Both the position numbers and the translations under genes were made by a program. A stretch of DNA of 9,312 nucleotides, taken from the NCBI GenBank assembly GCA_043793345.1, contig JAYVXF010000004.1:1-9312 (forward strand). Reading direction: 5' to 3'. How positions within the stretch are numbered: the stretch's first letter is position 1; the number at the start of each line of letters is the position of its first letter. Origin of the DNA: UKL13-2 sp043793345 (GTDB lineage Bacteria > Pseudomonadota > Gammaproteobacteria > Burkholderiales > Usitatibacteraceae). Of this stretch, positions 1 through 6,223 are shown piece after piece. The notes beneath the pieces are model-generated. The model was not told where the DNA came from and did not search any database. It was given only the letters and a program-made list of their open reading frames with translations.

Positions 1-28
1 CCAACAGAGATTTCAGAGCTGTTTTCAT
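1..28 (-). CDS. petC: Cytochrome c1, start only (bc1 complex)
   Basis: Only the first nine codons are inside the window, reading MKTALKSLL, a basic and then hydrophobic start typical of a Sec signal peptide. The ATG shares its A with the TGA stop of petB (TGATG), so translation is probably coupled. AAGGG at 39-43 lies about 10 bases upstream as a Shine-Dalgarno site. In betaproteobacteria the gene after petA-petB is petC, encoding the haem c1 subunit that takes electrons from the Rieske protein. That identity rests on gene order and the signal-like start, because no haem motif is visible here. Confidence 0.75.
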
Positions 29-1347
29 CAGAATGTCACCCTTGCCGGTTCTGGTTTTTCTTTATCGACTTTCGTGTACCACGGCATCAAGATAAAGAAA
101 GCGAAGTAAACGACCGTGAGGACACGCGCGACCAGCGTTGCAATATCTCCACCGCCGATTATCGGCACCGCTTTCGATAGCTGACCCCACACCGTGGTGG
201 GCACCACGCCGAGATAACCGAGGATCACGAAGCTAATCACAAACGCGGTCAGGAAGCGCTTGTAGATTGGGCCGCGATAGCGCACTGATTTCACCTTGCC
301 ACGATCAAGCCAGGGCAACAAAAACAGGATCAAGGTCGCCGCACCCATCACGGCCACACCGGGGAATTGGGAGCCAAACATCGACGGCACCGCACGCAGC
401 ATCGCGTAGAACGGCGTGAAATACCAGACCGGCGCAATGTGCTCAGGCGTCTTCAGCGGATCAGCCTGAATGAAATTGGGTGCCTCAAGGAAATAGCCGC
501 CCATGTCAGGCGCAAAGAACACAATCGCGCTGAATACGGCGAGAAACACCACCATGCCGACCGTGTCTTTGACGGTGTAATACGGATGAAAAGGAATGCC
601 GTCTTTCGGCGTACCTGTCTTTGCATCGATATCTTTATTGATTTCGACACCATCGGGATTGTTGGATCCCACCTCGTGCAACGCCACCAGATGCGCAGCC
701 ACCAAGCCGAGCAATACCAGCGGCAGCGCGATCACGTGGAAGGCAAAAAAGCGATTTAAAGTCGCGTCGCTGATACTGAAATCACCGCGAATCCATACCG
801 CCAAATCATCGCCAATAATCGGGATTGCGCCGAATAAATTGATGATGACCTGCGCGCCCCAGTAGGACATTTGTCCCCACGGCAGCAGGTAGCCGAAGAA
901 AGCCTCCGCCATCAGCGCCAGATAAATCATGCAGCCAAAAATCCACAGCAATTCGCGCGGCTTGCGATAGGAACCGTACATCAGGCCACGCATCATGTGC
1001 AGATAGACGACGAGGAAGAACATCGACGCGCCGGTCGAATGCATGTAACGAATCAGCCAGCCCCACGACACATCACGCATGATGTATTCAACGGAGGCAA
1101 ACGCAAATTTCGCGTCGGGCTTGTAATTCATCGTGAGAAAAATCCCGGTCACGATTTGCATCACCAGAATCAGCGTCGCCAGCGCACCGAAGTAGTACCA
1201 GATGTTGAAGTTTTTCGGCGCGTAGTATTCACCAACTTGCGTTTTGTATAGCTGGACTAGCGGGAAACGTGCGTCGATCCAGACGATCGCGTTGCCAATG
1301 AAACCGGGGTACGGCGGCGCAATGGCGGGTTTGGGTGCATTGGACAT
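28..1347 (-). CDS. petB: Cytochrome b of the ubiquinol-cytochrome c reductase (bc1) complex
   Basis: Integral-membrane subunit of complex III that holds the two b haems and forms the Qo and Qi quinone sites. The 439-residue product is full length, with about eight hydrophobic helices. The haem ligands are His103 and His117 in helix B and His204 and His219 in helix D. The helix-D pair is 15 residues apart, as known for beta/gamma-proteobacterial proteins, rather than the 14 of mitochondria. The Qo signature is PVWY at 306-309 in place of mitochondrial PEWY, again usual for these bacteria. GSNNPDG follows helix D at 227-233. The ATG abuts the petA TAA, and a strong AAGGAG (1356-1361) lies 8 bases upstream inside petA. 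Its stop overlaps petC. All expected ligands are present. Confidence 0.97.
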   Translation of the reverse strand: MSNAPKPAIAPPYPGFIGNAIVWIDARFPLVQLYKTQVGEYYAPKNFNIWYYFGALATLILVMQIVTGIFLTMNYKPDAKFAFASVEYIMRDVSWGWLIRYMHSTGASMFFLVVYLHMMRGLMYGSYRKPRELLWIFGCMIYLALMAEAFFGYLLPWGQMSYWGAQVIINLFGAIPIIGDDLAVWIRGDFSISDATLNRFFAFHVIALPLVLLGLVAAHLVALHEVGSNNPDGVEINKDIDAKTGTPKDGIPFHPYYTVKDTVGMVVFLAVFSAIVFFAPDMGGYFLEAPNFIQADPLKTPEHIAPVWYFTPFYAMLRAVPSMFGSQFPGVAVMGAATLILFLLPWLDRGKVKSVRYRGPIYKRFLTAFVISFVILGYLGVVPTTVWGQLSKAVPIIGGGDIATLVARVLTVVYFAFFILMPWYTKVDKEKPEPARVTF

Positions 1348-1953
1348 TTACGACGCTCCTTTTGAGTCATCGCCGATCAATATCGACGTGTCGGATACAA
1401 ATTTATAAGGCGGAATCGTCAGGTTGGTCGGCGCCGGCATGCCCGCAAACACGCGACCCGACATGTCGAATTTGGATTGGTGACACGGGCAAAAAAAACC
1501 GCCCGGCCAGTCAGCGCCCAAATCGGCCGCGCCAATTTCTTTGCGAAACGTCGGCGAGCAGCCCAGATGGGTACACACACCGCGTGCGACAAATATTTCC
1601 GGCTTGATGGATCGGCTGGCGTTCTTGGCGTAGTCCGGCTGTTTGGACGCCGCCGACAGCGCATCGGCCAGTAACGCGTCGTGTTTGCTCAACTGCGCGA
1701 CCATTTCCGGCGTGCGTTTAATGACCCAATGCGGCGCACCACGAAATTCAACGATGAGCAATTGGCCCGGCTCAATTTTGTTCAGATCCACCGGCACCGG
1801 TGCCCCTGCCGCGACCGCGCGCGCCGACGGCAGCATGCTTGCGACAAACGGGACTGTAACCGCAGTGACGGCACCCGCCCCCACGGCAGATGACGCGATG
1901 ATCAGAAAGCGGCGCTTTTTTGGGTCAACTTCATTGAGGACGATGGCGGTCAT
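1348..1953 (-). CDS. petA: Ubiquinol-cytochrome c reductase iron-sulfur (Rieske) subunit
   Basis: 201-residue Rieske 2Fe-2S protein that carries electrons from ubiquinol at the Qo site to cytochrome c1. CTHLGC (127-132) and CPCHQSKFD (155-163) supply Cys127, His129, Cys155 and His158 as cluster ligands, with Cys132 and Cys157 as the expected disulfide. The N-terminus has KKRRFLIIA (12-20), a twin-arginine motif, followed by a hydrophobic segment to about residue 41. It is therefore a Tat-dependent uncleaved signal anchor with the cluster domain in the periplasm. The frame stays open upstream to 2082, but the ATG at 1953 places the Tat motif where Rieske proteins have it, with AGAGAA (1961-1966) as a modest ribosome site. 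It is first in the petABC operon. Confidence 0.97.
   Translation of the reverse strand: MTAIVLNEVDPKKRRFLIIASSAVGAGAVTAVTVPFVASMLPSARAVAAGAPVPVDLNKIEPGQLLIVEFRGAPHWVIKRTPEMVAQLSKHDALLADALSAASKQPDYAKNASRSIKPEIFVARGVCTHLGCSPTFRKEIGAADLGADWPGGFFCPCHQSKFDMSGRVFAGMPAPTNLTIPPYKFVSDTSILIGDDSKGAS
1356..1361 (-). promoter_or_regulatory. Shine-Dalgarno site of petB
   Basis: AAGGAG lies inside the 3' end of petA, 8 bases before the petB ATG, which itself follows the petA TAA directly. It is the strongest ribosome binding site seen in the window and fixes the cytochrome b start. Confidence 0.85.
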
Positions 1954-2050
1954 GGCGTCGATTCTCTGTGCTTTAAGGTCGAAATACGGTCGAAAAAAGA
2001 GTGTTGCGGTCGCAAAGCGTAGGACATTTTTGACAGCGCTTTGTTTCCAG

Positions 2051-2081
2051 TGAAGCCCAATGCGACAGGTCTGGGGCTTCA
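2051..2081 (-). repeat. Inverted repeat in the petA upstream region
   Basis: TGAAGCCC at 2051-2058 and GGGCTTCA at 2074-2081 are perfect 8-base inverted arms around a 15-base loop, about 100 bases before the petA ATG. No U-run follows on either strand. It could be a leader hairpin of the petABC transcript or an operator. The symmetry is seen; any function is inference. Confidence 0.5.
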
Positions 2082-2204
2082 ACCCGTGATTTTAGCTGAT
2101 CGCGCGAGTCAACTAAAGCCCCCCAGCCCAAAAATTGCGATTTTCGACGGCTTTCGACGCGCACGGCCACAGTGCCCGGACACGGTTTTTTAACATTTTA
2201 CTGG

Positions 2205-2234
2205 TTGACAGGGCAGCAGGGCAGCACCTAAAGT
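2205..2234 (+). promoter_or_regulatory. Candidate sigma70 promoter of mscL
   Basis: A perfect -35 hexamer TTGACA (2205-2210) is followed after 18 bases by TAAAGT (2229-2234), which matches the -10 consensus at four of six positions. The spacer contains a tandem eight-base duplication, AGGGCAGC at 2210-2217 and 2218-2225. Transcription would start about 65 bases before the mscL ATG. Assigned from the pattern only. Confidence 0.5.
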
Positions 2235-2308
2235 CTCATCGGTCAAACGCGGACGTCCGACTTGAAAAAATAGGGCGGTTAGTTCATCTCAACATTACAG
2301 GGGAAACT

Positions 2309-2728
2309 ATGAGCATGATGTCTGAATTCAAGGAATTTGCAGTCAAGGGTAACGTCATGGATCTGGCCGTCGGTGTCATCATCGGCGCCGCCTTCGGCAA
2401 GATTGTCGACTCAGTTGTCGGCGATTTGGTGATGCCAATCGTGGGGCGAGTGCTGGGTAACGTCAACTTTGCGGACATGTTTGTGGCGCTGAAAGAAATT
2501 CCCGCTGGCACGGCGATGACCTTGGAAGCGGTCAAAAAAGCCGGTGTGCCGGTGTTTGCGTACGGCAATTTCATTACCATCGTGTTCAATTTTGCGATTT
2601 TGGCGTTCATCATTTTCATGATCGTGAAGCAAATGAACAAGCTGAAAAAAGACGTGCCGGCTCCAGTGGTCGCGACCGCTGAAGATGTTTTGCTGCTTCG
2701 CGAAATCCGTGATTCGCTGAAAAAGTAA
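2309..2728 (+). CDS. mscL: Large-conductance mechanosensitive channel
   Basis: 139-residue inner-membrane channel that opens under membrane tension to release solutes during hypo-osmotic shock; it works as a homo-oligomer. The N-terminal SEFKEFAVKGNVMDLAVGVI (5-24) is the family signature, leading into TM1 to about residue 48. A periplasmic loop and TM2 (about 86-107, rich in Ile and Phe) follow, then the basic KQMNKLKK segment and a C-terminal helix ending in REIRDSLKK. The start is the first of three in-frame ATGs (2309, 2315, 2318). AGGGGA at 2299-2304 sits only 4 bases before the first and 10 before the second, so a start two codons later is possible. It is monocistronic in appearance, with its own promoter candidate and terminator. 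Confidence 0.96.
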   Translation: MSMMSEFKEFAVKGNVMDLAVGVIIGAAFGKIVDSVVGDLVMPIVGRVLGNVNFADMFVALKEIPAGTAMTLEAVKKAGVPVFAYGNFITIVFNFAILAFIIFMIVKQMNKLKKDVPAPVVATAEDVLLLREIRDSLKK

Positions 2729-2769
2729 GTAGTCACACGCTGGCAACGCCTTTACGGGCATGGTTGATG

Positions 2770-2800
2770 AAAAAAAGCGCCGTTTTCCAGCGCTTTTTTT
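2770..2800 (+). terminator. Intrinsic terminator of mscL
   Basis: An A7-GCGC arm (2770-2780) and a GCGC-T7 arm (2790-2800) pair perfectly around a 9-base loop, 42 bases after the mscL stop. The GC core is followed by a U-run on the plus strand, and the A-run on the other arm makes the element symmetric enough to work both ways. It isolates mscL from the protease gene downstream. Confidence 0.85.
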
Positions 2801-2814
2801 CATGCCGCCAAGTA

Positions 2815-2844
2815 TTGTGATTTGGCTGCTCCGACCCCATACTA
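2815..2844 (+). promoter_or_regulatory. Possible promoter of the HtrA-type protease gene
   Basis: TTGTGA (2815-2820), 18 bases and CATACT (2839-2844) match the sigma70 hexamers at four of six positions each. The predicted start of transcription would fall on the TTGAATTTATTCAA palindrome at 2849-2862. I do not see an obvious RpoE-type GGAACTT/TCTGA pair. Weak evidence, supported mainly by the need for a promoter after the terminator at 2800. Confidence 0.3.
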
Positions 2845-2848
2845 GTTG

Positions 2849-2862
2849 TTGAATTTATTCAA
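2849..2862 (+). repeat. Perfect palindrome before the protease start
   Basis: TTGAAT and ATTCAA are perfect six-base arms separated by TT, ending 15 bases before the ATG at 2878. The position, at or just after the expected transcription start, suits a repressor operator. It also covers the stretch where a ribosome site might be expected. The symmetry is seen, the role is inferred. Confidence 0.45.
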
Positions 2863-2877
2863 TTGGATACACACCGC

Positions 2878-4062
2878 ATGCGTCGCTTTTGGCTGATTTT
2901 TGCCGAGTTTGTCACCATCACTCTCGCTGTCGTTTTTGTCGTCACCCTGATTCGTCCCGACTGGAATCCCTGGCGGCGCAACGTGGTCGAAATTCGCGAA
3001 TCAGCTTCCGCGCCGGGCGGATTGCTGGCAGTTGGTGGCGCAATGAAAACCAGCTATGCGGAAGCTTCCAAGCGGGCGATGATATCGGTCGTCAATATTT
3101 CCTCTTCACGCGACGTGAAGATGCCTAAAAACCATCCGCTCGCGAACGACCCGTTATTTCAGCGTTATTTTGGCCAGCCGAACGAAGAGGGTGATGAGCC
3201 GGAAGTTCGCGGCAGCCTCGGTTCCGGTGTCATCGTGAACGCTGACGACAAAGGCGGCTATGTGCTGACCAACGACCACGTCGTCAATGGCTCAAGAGAT
3301 ATTCAGATTTCTTTTGCCGACGGCCGGGTAATCCCGGCCAAAGTGGTTGGCACCGATCCAGAGTCCGATCTGGCAGTCTTGCGGATCGAAGGTAAAGGGC
3401 TTACGCCGATAACCTTGGGGCAGTCAGAGAAGGCCCAGGTAGGCGATGTCGTGCTGGCGATTGGCGACCCGTTTGGCGTCGGCCAGACCGTCACCATGGG
3501 TATCGTTAGCGCGCTGGGGCGTAACCGTCTGGGCGTGAATCGTTACGAAAATTTTATCCAGACCGATGCCGCGATCAATCCCGGCAATTCGGGTGGCGCG
3601 CTGGTTGACATCAACGGCAACCTGATCGGCATCAACAGCGTCATTTATTCGCGCACTGGTGGCTCGTTGGGAATTGGTTTTGCGATTCCCGTATCGATGG
3701 CCAAGGACGTAATGGAGCAGATCATCGCCGAAGGCTCGGTCACGCGCGGCTACATTGGCATTTCACCGCAAGACATCACGCCTGAACTCGCCGAATCACT
3801 GAAGCTCACCATCGCGCGCGGCGCGTTGGTGGCCGAGGTCGTGCGTAGCAGCCCGGCCGACAAGGCGGGCGTAAAAGCAGGCGACGTCATCACGGCGATT
3901 GACGGCAAAGGTATTCAGGACAGCGTCGCGGCGATGGCGGTGATTGCGGGGTTGAAACCAGGTCAGGATGCGAAGTTCCAGCTTACACGCAGTGAAAAAT
4001 CGATTGATATTGCGGTAAACGTGGCCAAGCGGCCACGCGCATTGCGACAACAAAATAAATAG
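2878..4062 (+). CDS. Membrane-anchored HtrA-family serine protease, single PDZ (DegS/AlgW-like)
   Basis: 394-residue S1C-family periplasmic protease. Residues 1-25 start MRRFW and run into one hydrophobic helix with no clear AxA cleavage site before RPDWNPWRR, so it is probably an N-terminal anchor rather than a removed signal. The trypsin-like domain (about 60-285) has the full catalytic triad: His134 in TNDHV, Asp164 in ESDLAVL and Ser238 in GNSGG. One PDZ domain follows at about 290-383, starting RGYIGI. One anchor plus one PDZ is the DegS/AlgW layout, as opposed to the two-PDZ DegP/DegQ/MucD layout. DegS and AlgW trigger release of sigma-E/AlgU by cutting the anti-sigma factor, but whether this one does so is inference. 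I chose ATG 2878 over an in-frame TTG at 2863; no good Shine-Dalgarno precedes either. It converges on tatC. Confidence 0.9.
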   Translation: MRRFWLIFAEFVTITLAVVFVVTLIRPDWNPWRRNVVEIRESASAPGGLLAVGGAMKTSYAEASKRAMISVVNISSSRDVKMPKNHPLANDPLFQRYFGQPNEEGDEPEVRGSLGSGVIVNADDKGGYVLTNDHVVNGSRDIQISFADGRVIPAKVVGTDPESDLAVLRIEGKGLTPITLGQSEKAQVGDVVLAIGDPFGVGQTVTMGIVSALGRNRLGVNRYENFIQTDAAINPGNSGGALVDINGNLIGINSVIYSRTGGSLGIGFAIPVSMAKDVMEQIIAEGSVTRGYIGISPQDITPELAESLKLTIARGALVAEVVRSSPADKAGVKAGDVITAIDGKGIQDSVAAMAVIAGLKPGQDAKFQLTRSEKSIDIAVNVAKRPRALRQQNK

Positions 4063-4081
4063 ACCCTGTCGCGAAGCGGAC
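4052..4081 (-). terminator. Weak candidate terminator of the his-hinT-tat unit
   Basis: On the minus strand, GTCCGC-TTC-GCGAC (4081-4068) can fold as a short bulged stem and is followed after a few bases by the U-rich stretch TCTATTTATTTT (4063-4052). It lies past the tatC stop and overlaps the 3' end of the convergent protease gene. A second short hairpin, GCGCG-ATGAA-CGCGC, occupies 4091-4105. Neither is a textbook terminator. Confidence 0.25.
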
Positions 4082-4106
4082 GATGGATAGGCGCGATGAA
4101 CGCGCA

Positions 4107-4871
4107 TCATGCGGCGCTGGATTCTGTTTTGTCGCGCGGTTTCGGTGTCACGAAAAACCGCGCCCACAGGATGCCGATTTCATATAAAACGCAAAGCGGA
4201 ATCGCCAGTGCCAGCTGCGAGGTGACATCCGGCGGGGTGACCACGGCGGCGACCACAAACGCCCCGACGATCACGTAGCGCCGCACTTCGCGCAAGGTGG
4301 CGAGGCTGACCAAACCCGTTGCCACCAGCACCACCACTACCACCGGCGTCTCAAAGGCCAGCCCAAAGGCGAAAAACATTCCCAGCACAAAACTGAAATA
4401 ATTTTCAATATCGGGAGACACCGTAATTGAAGCGGGTGCCATTTGCGCGATGAAGGTGAACACCATTTTGAAAACGAAAAAATAGCAAAACGACATGCCA
4501 ACAAAAAACAATAACGTGCTTGACACGATCAACGGCAACACAAAACGTTTTTCGTGTTTGTACAGCCCTGGTGCCACGAACATCCAAAGTTGATAAAGAA
4601 TAAACGGTAACGCCACCATGAAGGCCGCCAGCATGGCAATCTTGAGCGGAATGAAAAAAGGTGAAATCACGCCGGTGGCGATCATTTTCGATCCCTGCGG
4701 CAGCGCTTGCATCATCGGCACGGCCAGAAAGTCGTAGAGCTTGCCAGCAAGAAACCAGGGCGGCGTCACCAACGGTGCCAGCACGATTCCGAACGCAATC
4801 AAAGAATAGACAAGACGATTGCGCAGCTCGACGAGGTGCGAAATAAACGTGTCTTTGACGCTCTCGTTCAT
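4107..4871 (-). CDS. tatC: Sec-independent protein translocase subunit TatC
   Basis: 254-residue six-helix membrane protein that, with TatB, recognises twin-arginine signal peptides. SHLVELRNRL (11-20) contains the conserved glutamate of the signal-binding surface (Glu15). SPFFIPLK (70-77), FVAPGLYKHEKR (98-109, with Glu107), the FETP motif (173-176, Glu174) and TPPDVTSQ (212-219, Asp215) follow in the usual order. The length is normal for the family. The start codon overlaps the tatB stop (ATGA, 4871-4868), so TatB and TatC synthesis is likely coupled. This is the last gene of the minus-strand run and faces the protease gene. Nothing in it looks degraded. Confidence 0.97.
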   Translation of the reverse strand: MNESVKDTFISHLVELRNRLVYSLIAFGIVLAPLVTPPWFLAGKLYDFLAVPMMQALPQGSKMIATGVISPFFIPLKIAMLAAFMVALPFILYQLWMFVAPGLYKHEKRFVLPLIVSSTLLFFVGMSFCYFFVFKMVFTFIAQMAPASITVSPDIENYFSFVLGMFFAFGLAFETPVVVVVLVATGLVSLATLREVRRYVIVGAFVVAAVVTPPDVTSQLALAIPLCVLYEIGILWARFFVTPKPRDKTESSAA

Positions 4872-5386
4872 GCCGATTTCGACACGCGCACCGGCTCGAT
4901 ACCGAAGTCGAATGTCGCCTGATTCACATAGTCAGCTTTTGGTGGCTTGCTCGTGCGGAGCGGCGGCGATTCAATGGCGGTTTTTTCAACTTCAATTGGC
5001 GTATTGGCAGGCACACCGAAGCCGTCTTCCTGTTGAAGCAGCATCGCGTTTTGGCTGGAAGCGGGCGTTGCTTCCAGAGCCGTTGGACCGGTCGACGCGT
5101 CGATGGATTTGCCGATCGCTGCTGTTTCTTTTTCAACGCTGTTGGCGTGTTGCTGAACGCTCTGCTCAAAACTTTTCGCCGCGTCCTGCACCTCCTGCTT
5201 GATCTTGGCGAGCTCCGAGGTGTCGATCTCGCGATTGATGTCGCTCTTGACAGTGGCAACGTAGCGTTGCAGCCGGCCAAATAGCTGACCCGCCGTGCGC
5301 GCAACTTTCGGCAGGCGCTCAGGCCCCAGCACCACCAGTGCCACGACGCCGATAACGGCGATCTCGGAAAAGCTCATGTCAAGCAT
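4868..5386 (-). CDS. tatB: Sec-independent protein translocase subunit TatB
   Basis: 172-residue single-pass protein that pairs with TatC as the twin-arginine signal receptor. The N-terminal helix is short (about 6-21), ends in the hinge motif GPERLP (21-26) and is followed by an amphipathic helix and a long charged, Gln/Lys/Glu-rich region. The acidic FSE at 6-8 in the membrane segment is usual for TatB. The length, about 100 residues longer than TatA, separates it from the TatA encoded upstream. The ATG at 5386 gives the expected MLDMSFSEIA start, though no good Shine-Dalgarno precedes it. A structured 103-base spacer separates it from tatA, unlike the overlapping tatB-tatC junction. Confidence 0.95.
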   Translation of the reverse strand: MLDMSFSEIAVIGVVALVVLGPERLPKVARTAGQLFGRLQRYVATVKSDINREIDTSELAKIKQEVQDAAKSFEQSVQQHANSVEKETAAIGKSIDASTGPTALEATPASSQNAMLLQQEDGFGVPANTPIEVEKTAIESPPLRTSKPPKADYVNQATFDFGIEPVRVSKSA

Positions 5387-5424
5387 AGATCGGTGGCCAG
5401 AAAGGCGTGGAGAGAGATACGTGA

Positions 5425-5472
5425 CCGCTAACGAGCGGCGGGTGACGTGCCGGGTGTACGCTCAACGTCACC
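5425..5472 (-). repeat. Two adjacent inverted repeats in the tatA-tatB spacer
   Basis: CCGCT (5425-5429) and AGCGG (5434-5438) form a 5-base stem with a 4-base loop. Two bases further on, GGTGACGT (5441-5448) and ACGTCACC (5465-5472) form a perfect 8-base stem with a 16-base loop. In the tat transcript the longer hairpin comes first, directly after tatA. Neither is followed by a U-run, so they resemble mRNA-stabilising or processing structures more than a terminator. The pairing is seen; the role is inferred. Confidence 0.55.
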
Positions 5473-5489
5473 AGTTACCCGTCACTGCA

Positions 5490-5705
5490 CTACGATTTTT
5501 GCTTGTCTTTCACGTCGACGTCGATGGTCGAGCCAATGATTTGATCGGTTTTTTTATCGACTTCACCATCGGTTTTCATACCGTCCTTAAAGCCCTTCAC
5601 CGCACCACCCAAATCACTGCCGATATTGCGCAGTTTTTTGGTGCCAAAAACCAGCAGCACGATGACGAGCACGACGAGCCAGTGCCAAATGCTAATACTT
5701 CCCAT
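5490..5705 (-). CDS. tatA: Sec-independent protein translocase subunit TatA
   Basis: 71-residue pore-forming Tat subunit. MGSISIWHWLVVLVIVLLVF is the single N-terminal membrane helix, followed by the GTKKLR hinge (21-26) and the amphipathic helix with GSDLGGAVKGFKDGM (29-43). An acidic and lysine-rich tail ends in KDKQKS. The frame is open upstream to an ATG at 5753, but the ATG at 5705 gives the canonical start and has AGGAGA (5711-5716) at the right distance. TatA is needed in large excess over TatB and TatC in the Tat systems studied. Here it is first of the three tat genes and is separated from tatB by a hairpin-containing spacer. Confidence 0.95.
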   Translation of the reverse strand: MGSISIWHWLVVLVIVLLVFGTKKLRNIGSDLGGAVKGFKDGMKTDGEVDKKTDQIIGSTIDVDVKDKQKS

Positions 5706-5710
5706 GATGA

Positions 5711-5716
5711 TCTCCT
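5711..5716 (-). promoter_or_regulatory. Shine-Dalgarno site of tatA
   Basis: AGGAGA sits 5 bases before the ATG at 5705. It decides between this start and the in-frame ATG at 5753, which has no such site. Confidence 0.8.
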
Positions 5717-5754
5717 GTGAATTGATTGGCCGCAGTGAATGGTTCGACAACATC

Positions 5755-5787
5755 GTCAGCCGACGGTTCGATTTAGTGGCGGCTGAC
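5755..5787 (-). repeat. Inverted repeat in the hinT-tatA spacer
   Basis: GTCAGCCG (5755-5762) and CGGCTGAC (5780-5787) are perfect 8-base arms around a 17-base loop, in the 122-base gap between the hinT stop and the tatA start. GGTTCGA occurs in the loop and again about 25 bases nearer to tatA (5741-5747). There is no U-run after the stem on the minus strand. It may be an mRNA structure between the his-hinT and tat parts; function unknown. Confidence 0.5.
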
Positions 5788-5827
5788 TACAGAGACCACC
5801 CAGACCGTGAAGCGGCGATGACTCGTT

Positions 5828-6190
5828 CTACCCGCCGGTGATGGTGTTCAAGGGACTGCCGCCGGGGCGATTGCCGAACACATGAATATGCAAATGATAC
5901 ACGTCTTGGCGACCCATTCGCCCGGTATTGATCGAGGTGCGAAACCCGTCGGCAAGCCCTTCCTGCCGGGCCAGAATCGGCGCTAAACCCAGCATTTTTC
6001 CCAGCAGCACGCAATCGTCTCCGGTCGCGTCGAGCAGCGTCGGAATAAATTTTTTCGGGATGATCAAAAAATGCACATCGGCAACCGGATGAATGTCGTG
6101 GAAGGCCAGCACCTCGGTGTCTTCGTAAATTTTTTTAGCTGGAATTTCCCCACGTAAAATCTTGCCAAAAATAGTGTCGTTGGTCGTCAT
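5828..6190 (-). CDS. hinT: HIT-family purine nucleoside phosphoramidase (HinT-like)
   Basis: 120-residue histidine-triad protein. The active-site motif HLHIHVF is at 99-105 with His99, His101 and His103, and the N-terminal TIFGKILRGEIPAKKIYED (6-24) is the usual start of Hint-branch proteins. Members cleave AMP-lysine-type phosphoramidates and act as cytoplasmic dimers; the natural substrate is not settled. The sequence before the triad is GRQDVY rather than the more common GQSV-type residues, a mild variant. AAGGA at 6198-6202 lies 7 bases before the ATG. It follows hisE by 33 bases and precedes tatA by 122, the position this gene holds in many betaproteobacterial his-tat clusters. A role in histidine synthesis is not implied. 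Confidence 0.93.
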   Translation of the reverse strand: MTTNDTIFGKILRGEIPAKKIYEDTEVLAFHDIHPVADVHFLIIPKKFIPTLLDATGDDCVLLGKMLGLAPILARQEGLADGFRTSINTGRMGRQDVYHLHIHVFGNRPGGSPLNTITGG

Positions 6191-6223
6191 GTTTTTGTCC
6201 TTGCTGCCTTTATCCTTTTGGGT

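Larger units (their letters stand above)
1954..2308. other. Divergent control region between petA and mscL
   Basis: This 355-base spacer has no gene I can support. It holds a candidate mscL promoter at 2205-2234, a hairpin-forming inverted repeat at 2051-2081 that would lie in the petABC leader or promoter, and two pairs of TTTCGAC repeats (1977-1995 and 2142-2159). A petA promoter must lie here, but no convincing sigma70 site is visible. The best minus-strand guess is a -10-like TAAAAT at 2094-2089 with a poor -35 (TTTAGT, 2117-2112, 17-base spacer). Both genes have open frames extending into the spacer (petA to 2082, mscL from 2135), but neither extension looks like protein of its family. 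Confidence 0.7.

Noticed and set aside
28..1347. PVWY instead of PEWY and 15-residue helix-D histidine spacing as a novel cytochrome b
   Set aside because: Both are known traits of beta/gamma-proteobacterial cytochrome b, so they are lineage markers, not novelty.
1954..2082. N-terminal extension of the Rieske protein by 43 codons
   Set aside because: The extension does not resemble the family and would bury the twin-arginine motif. The ATG at 1953 gives the normal length and motif position.
2135..2308. In-frame upstream extension of mscL
   Set aside because: MscL starts with the short helix before SEFKEF. The upstream frame also covers the best promoter candidate, so it is chance openness.
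2863..2877. TTG start for the HtrA-type protease
   Set aside because: The TTG overlaps the end of the palindrome region and adds only MDTHR. The ATG at 2878 gives the usual basic start before the anchor helix.
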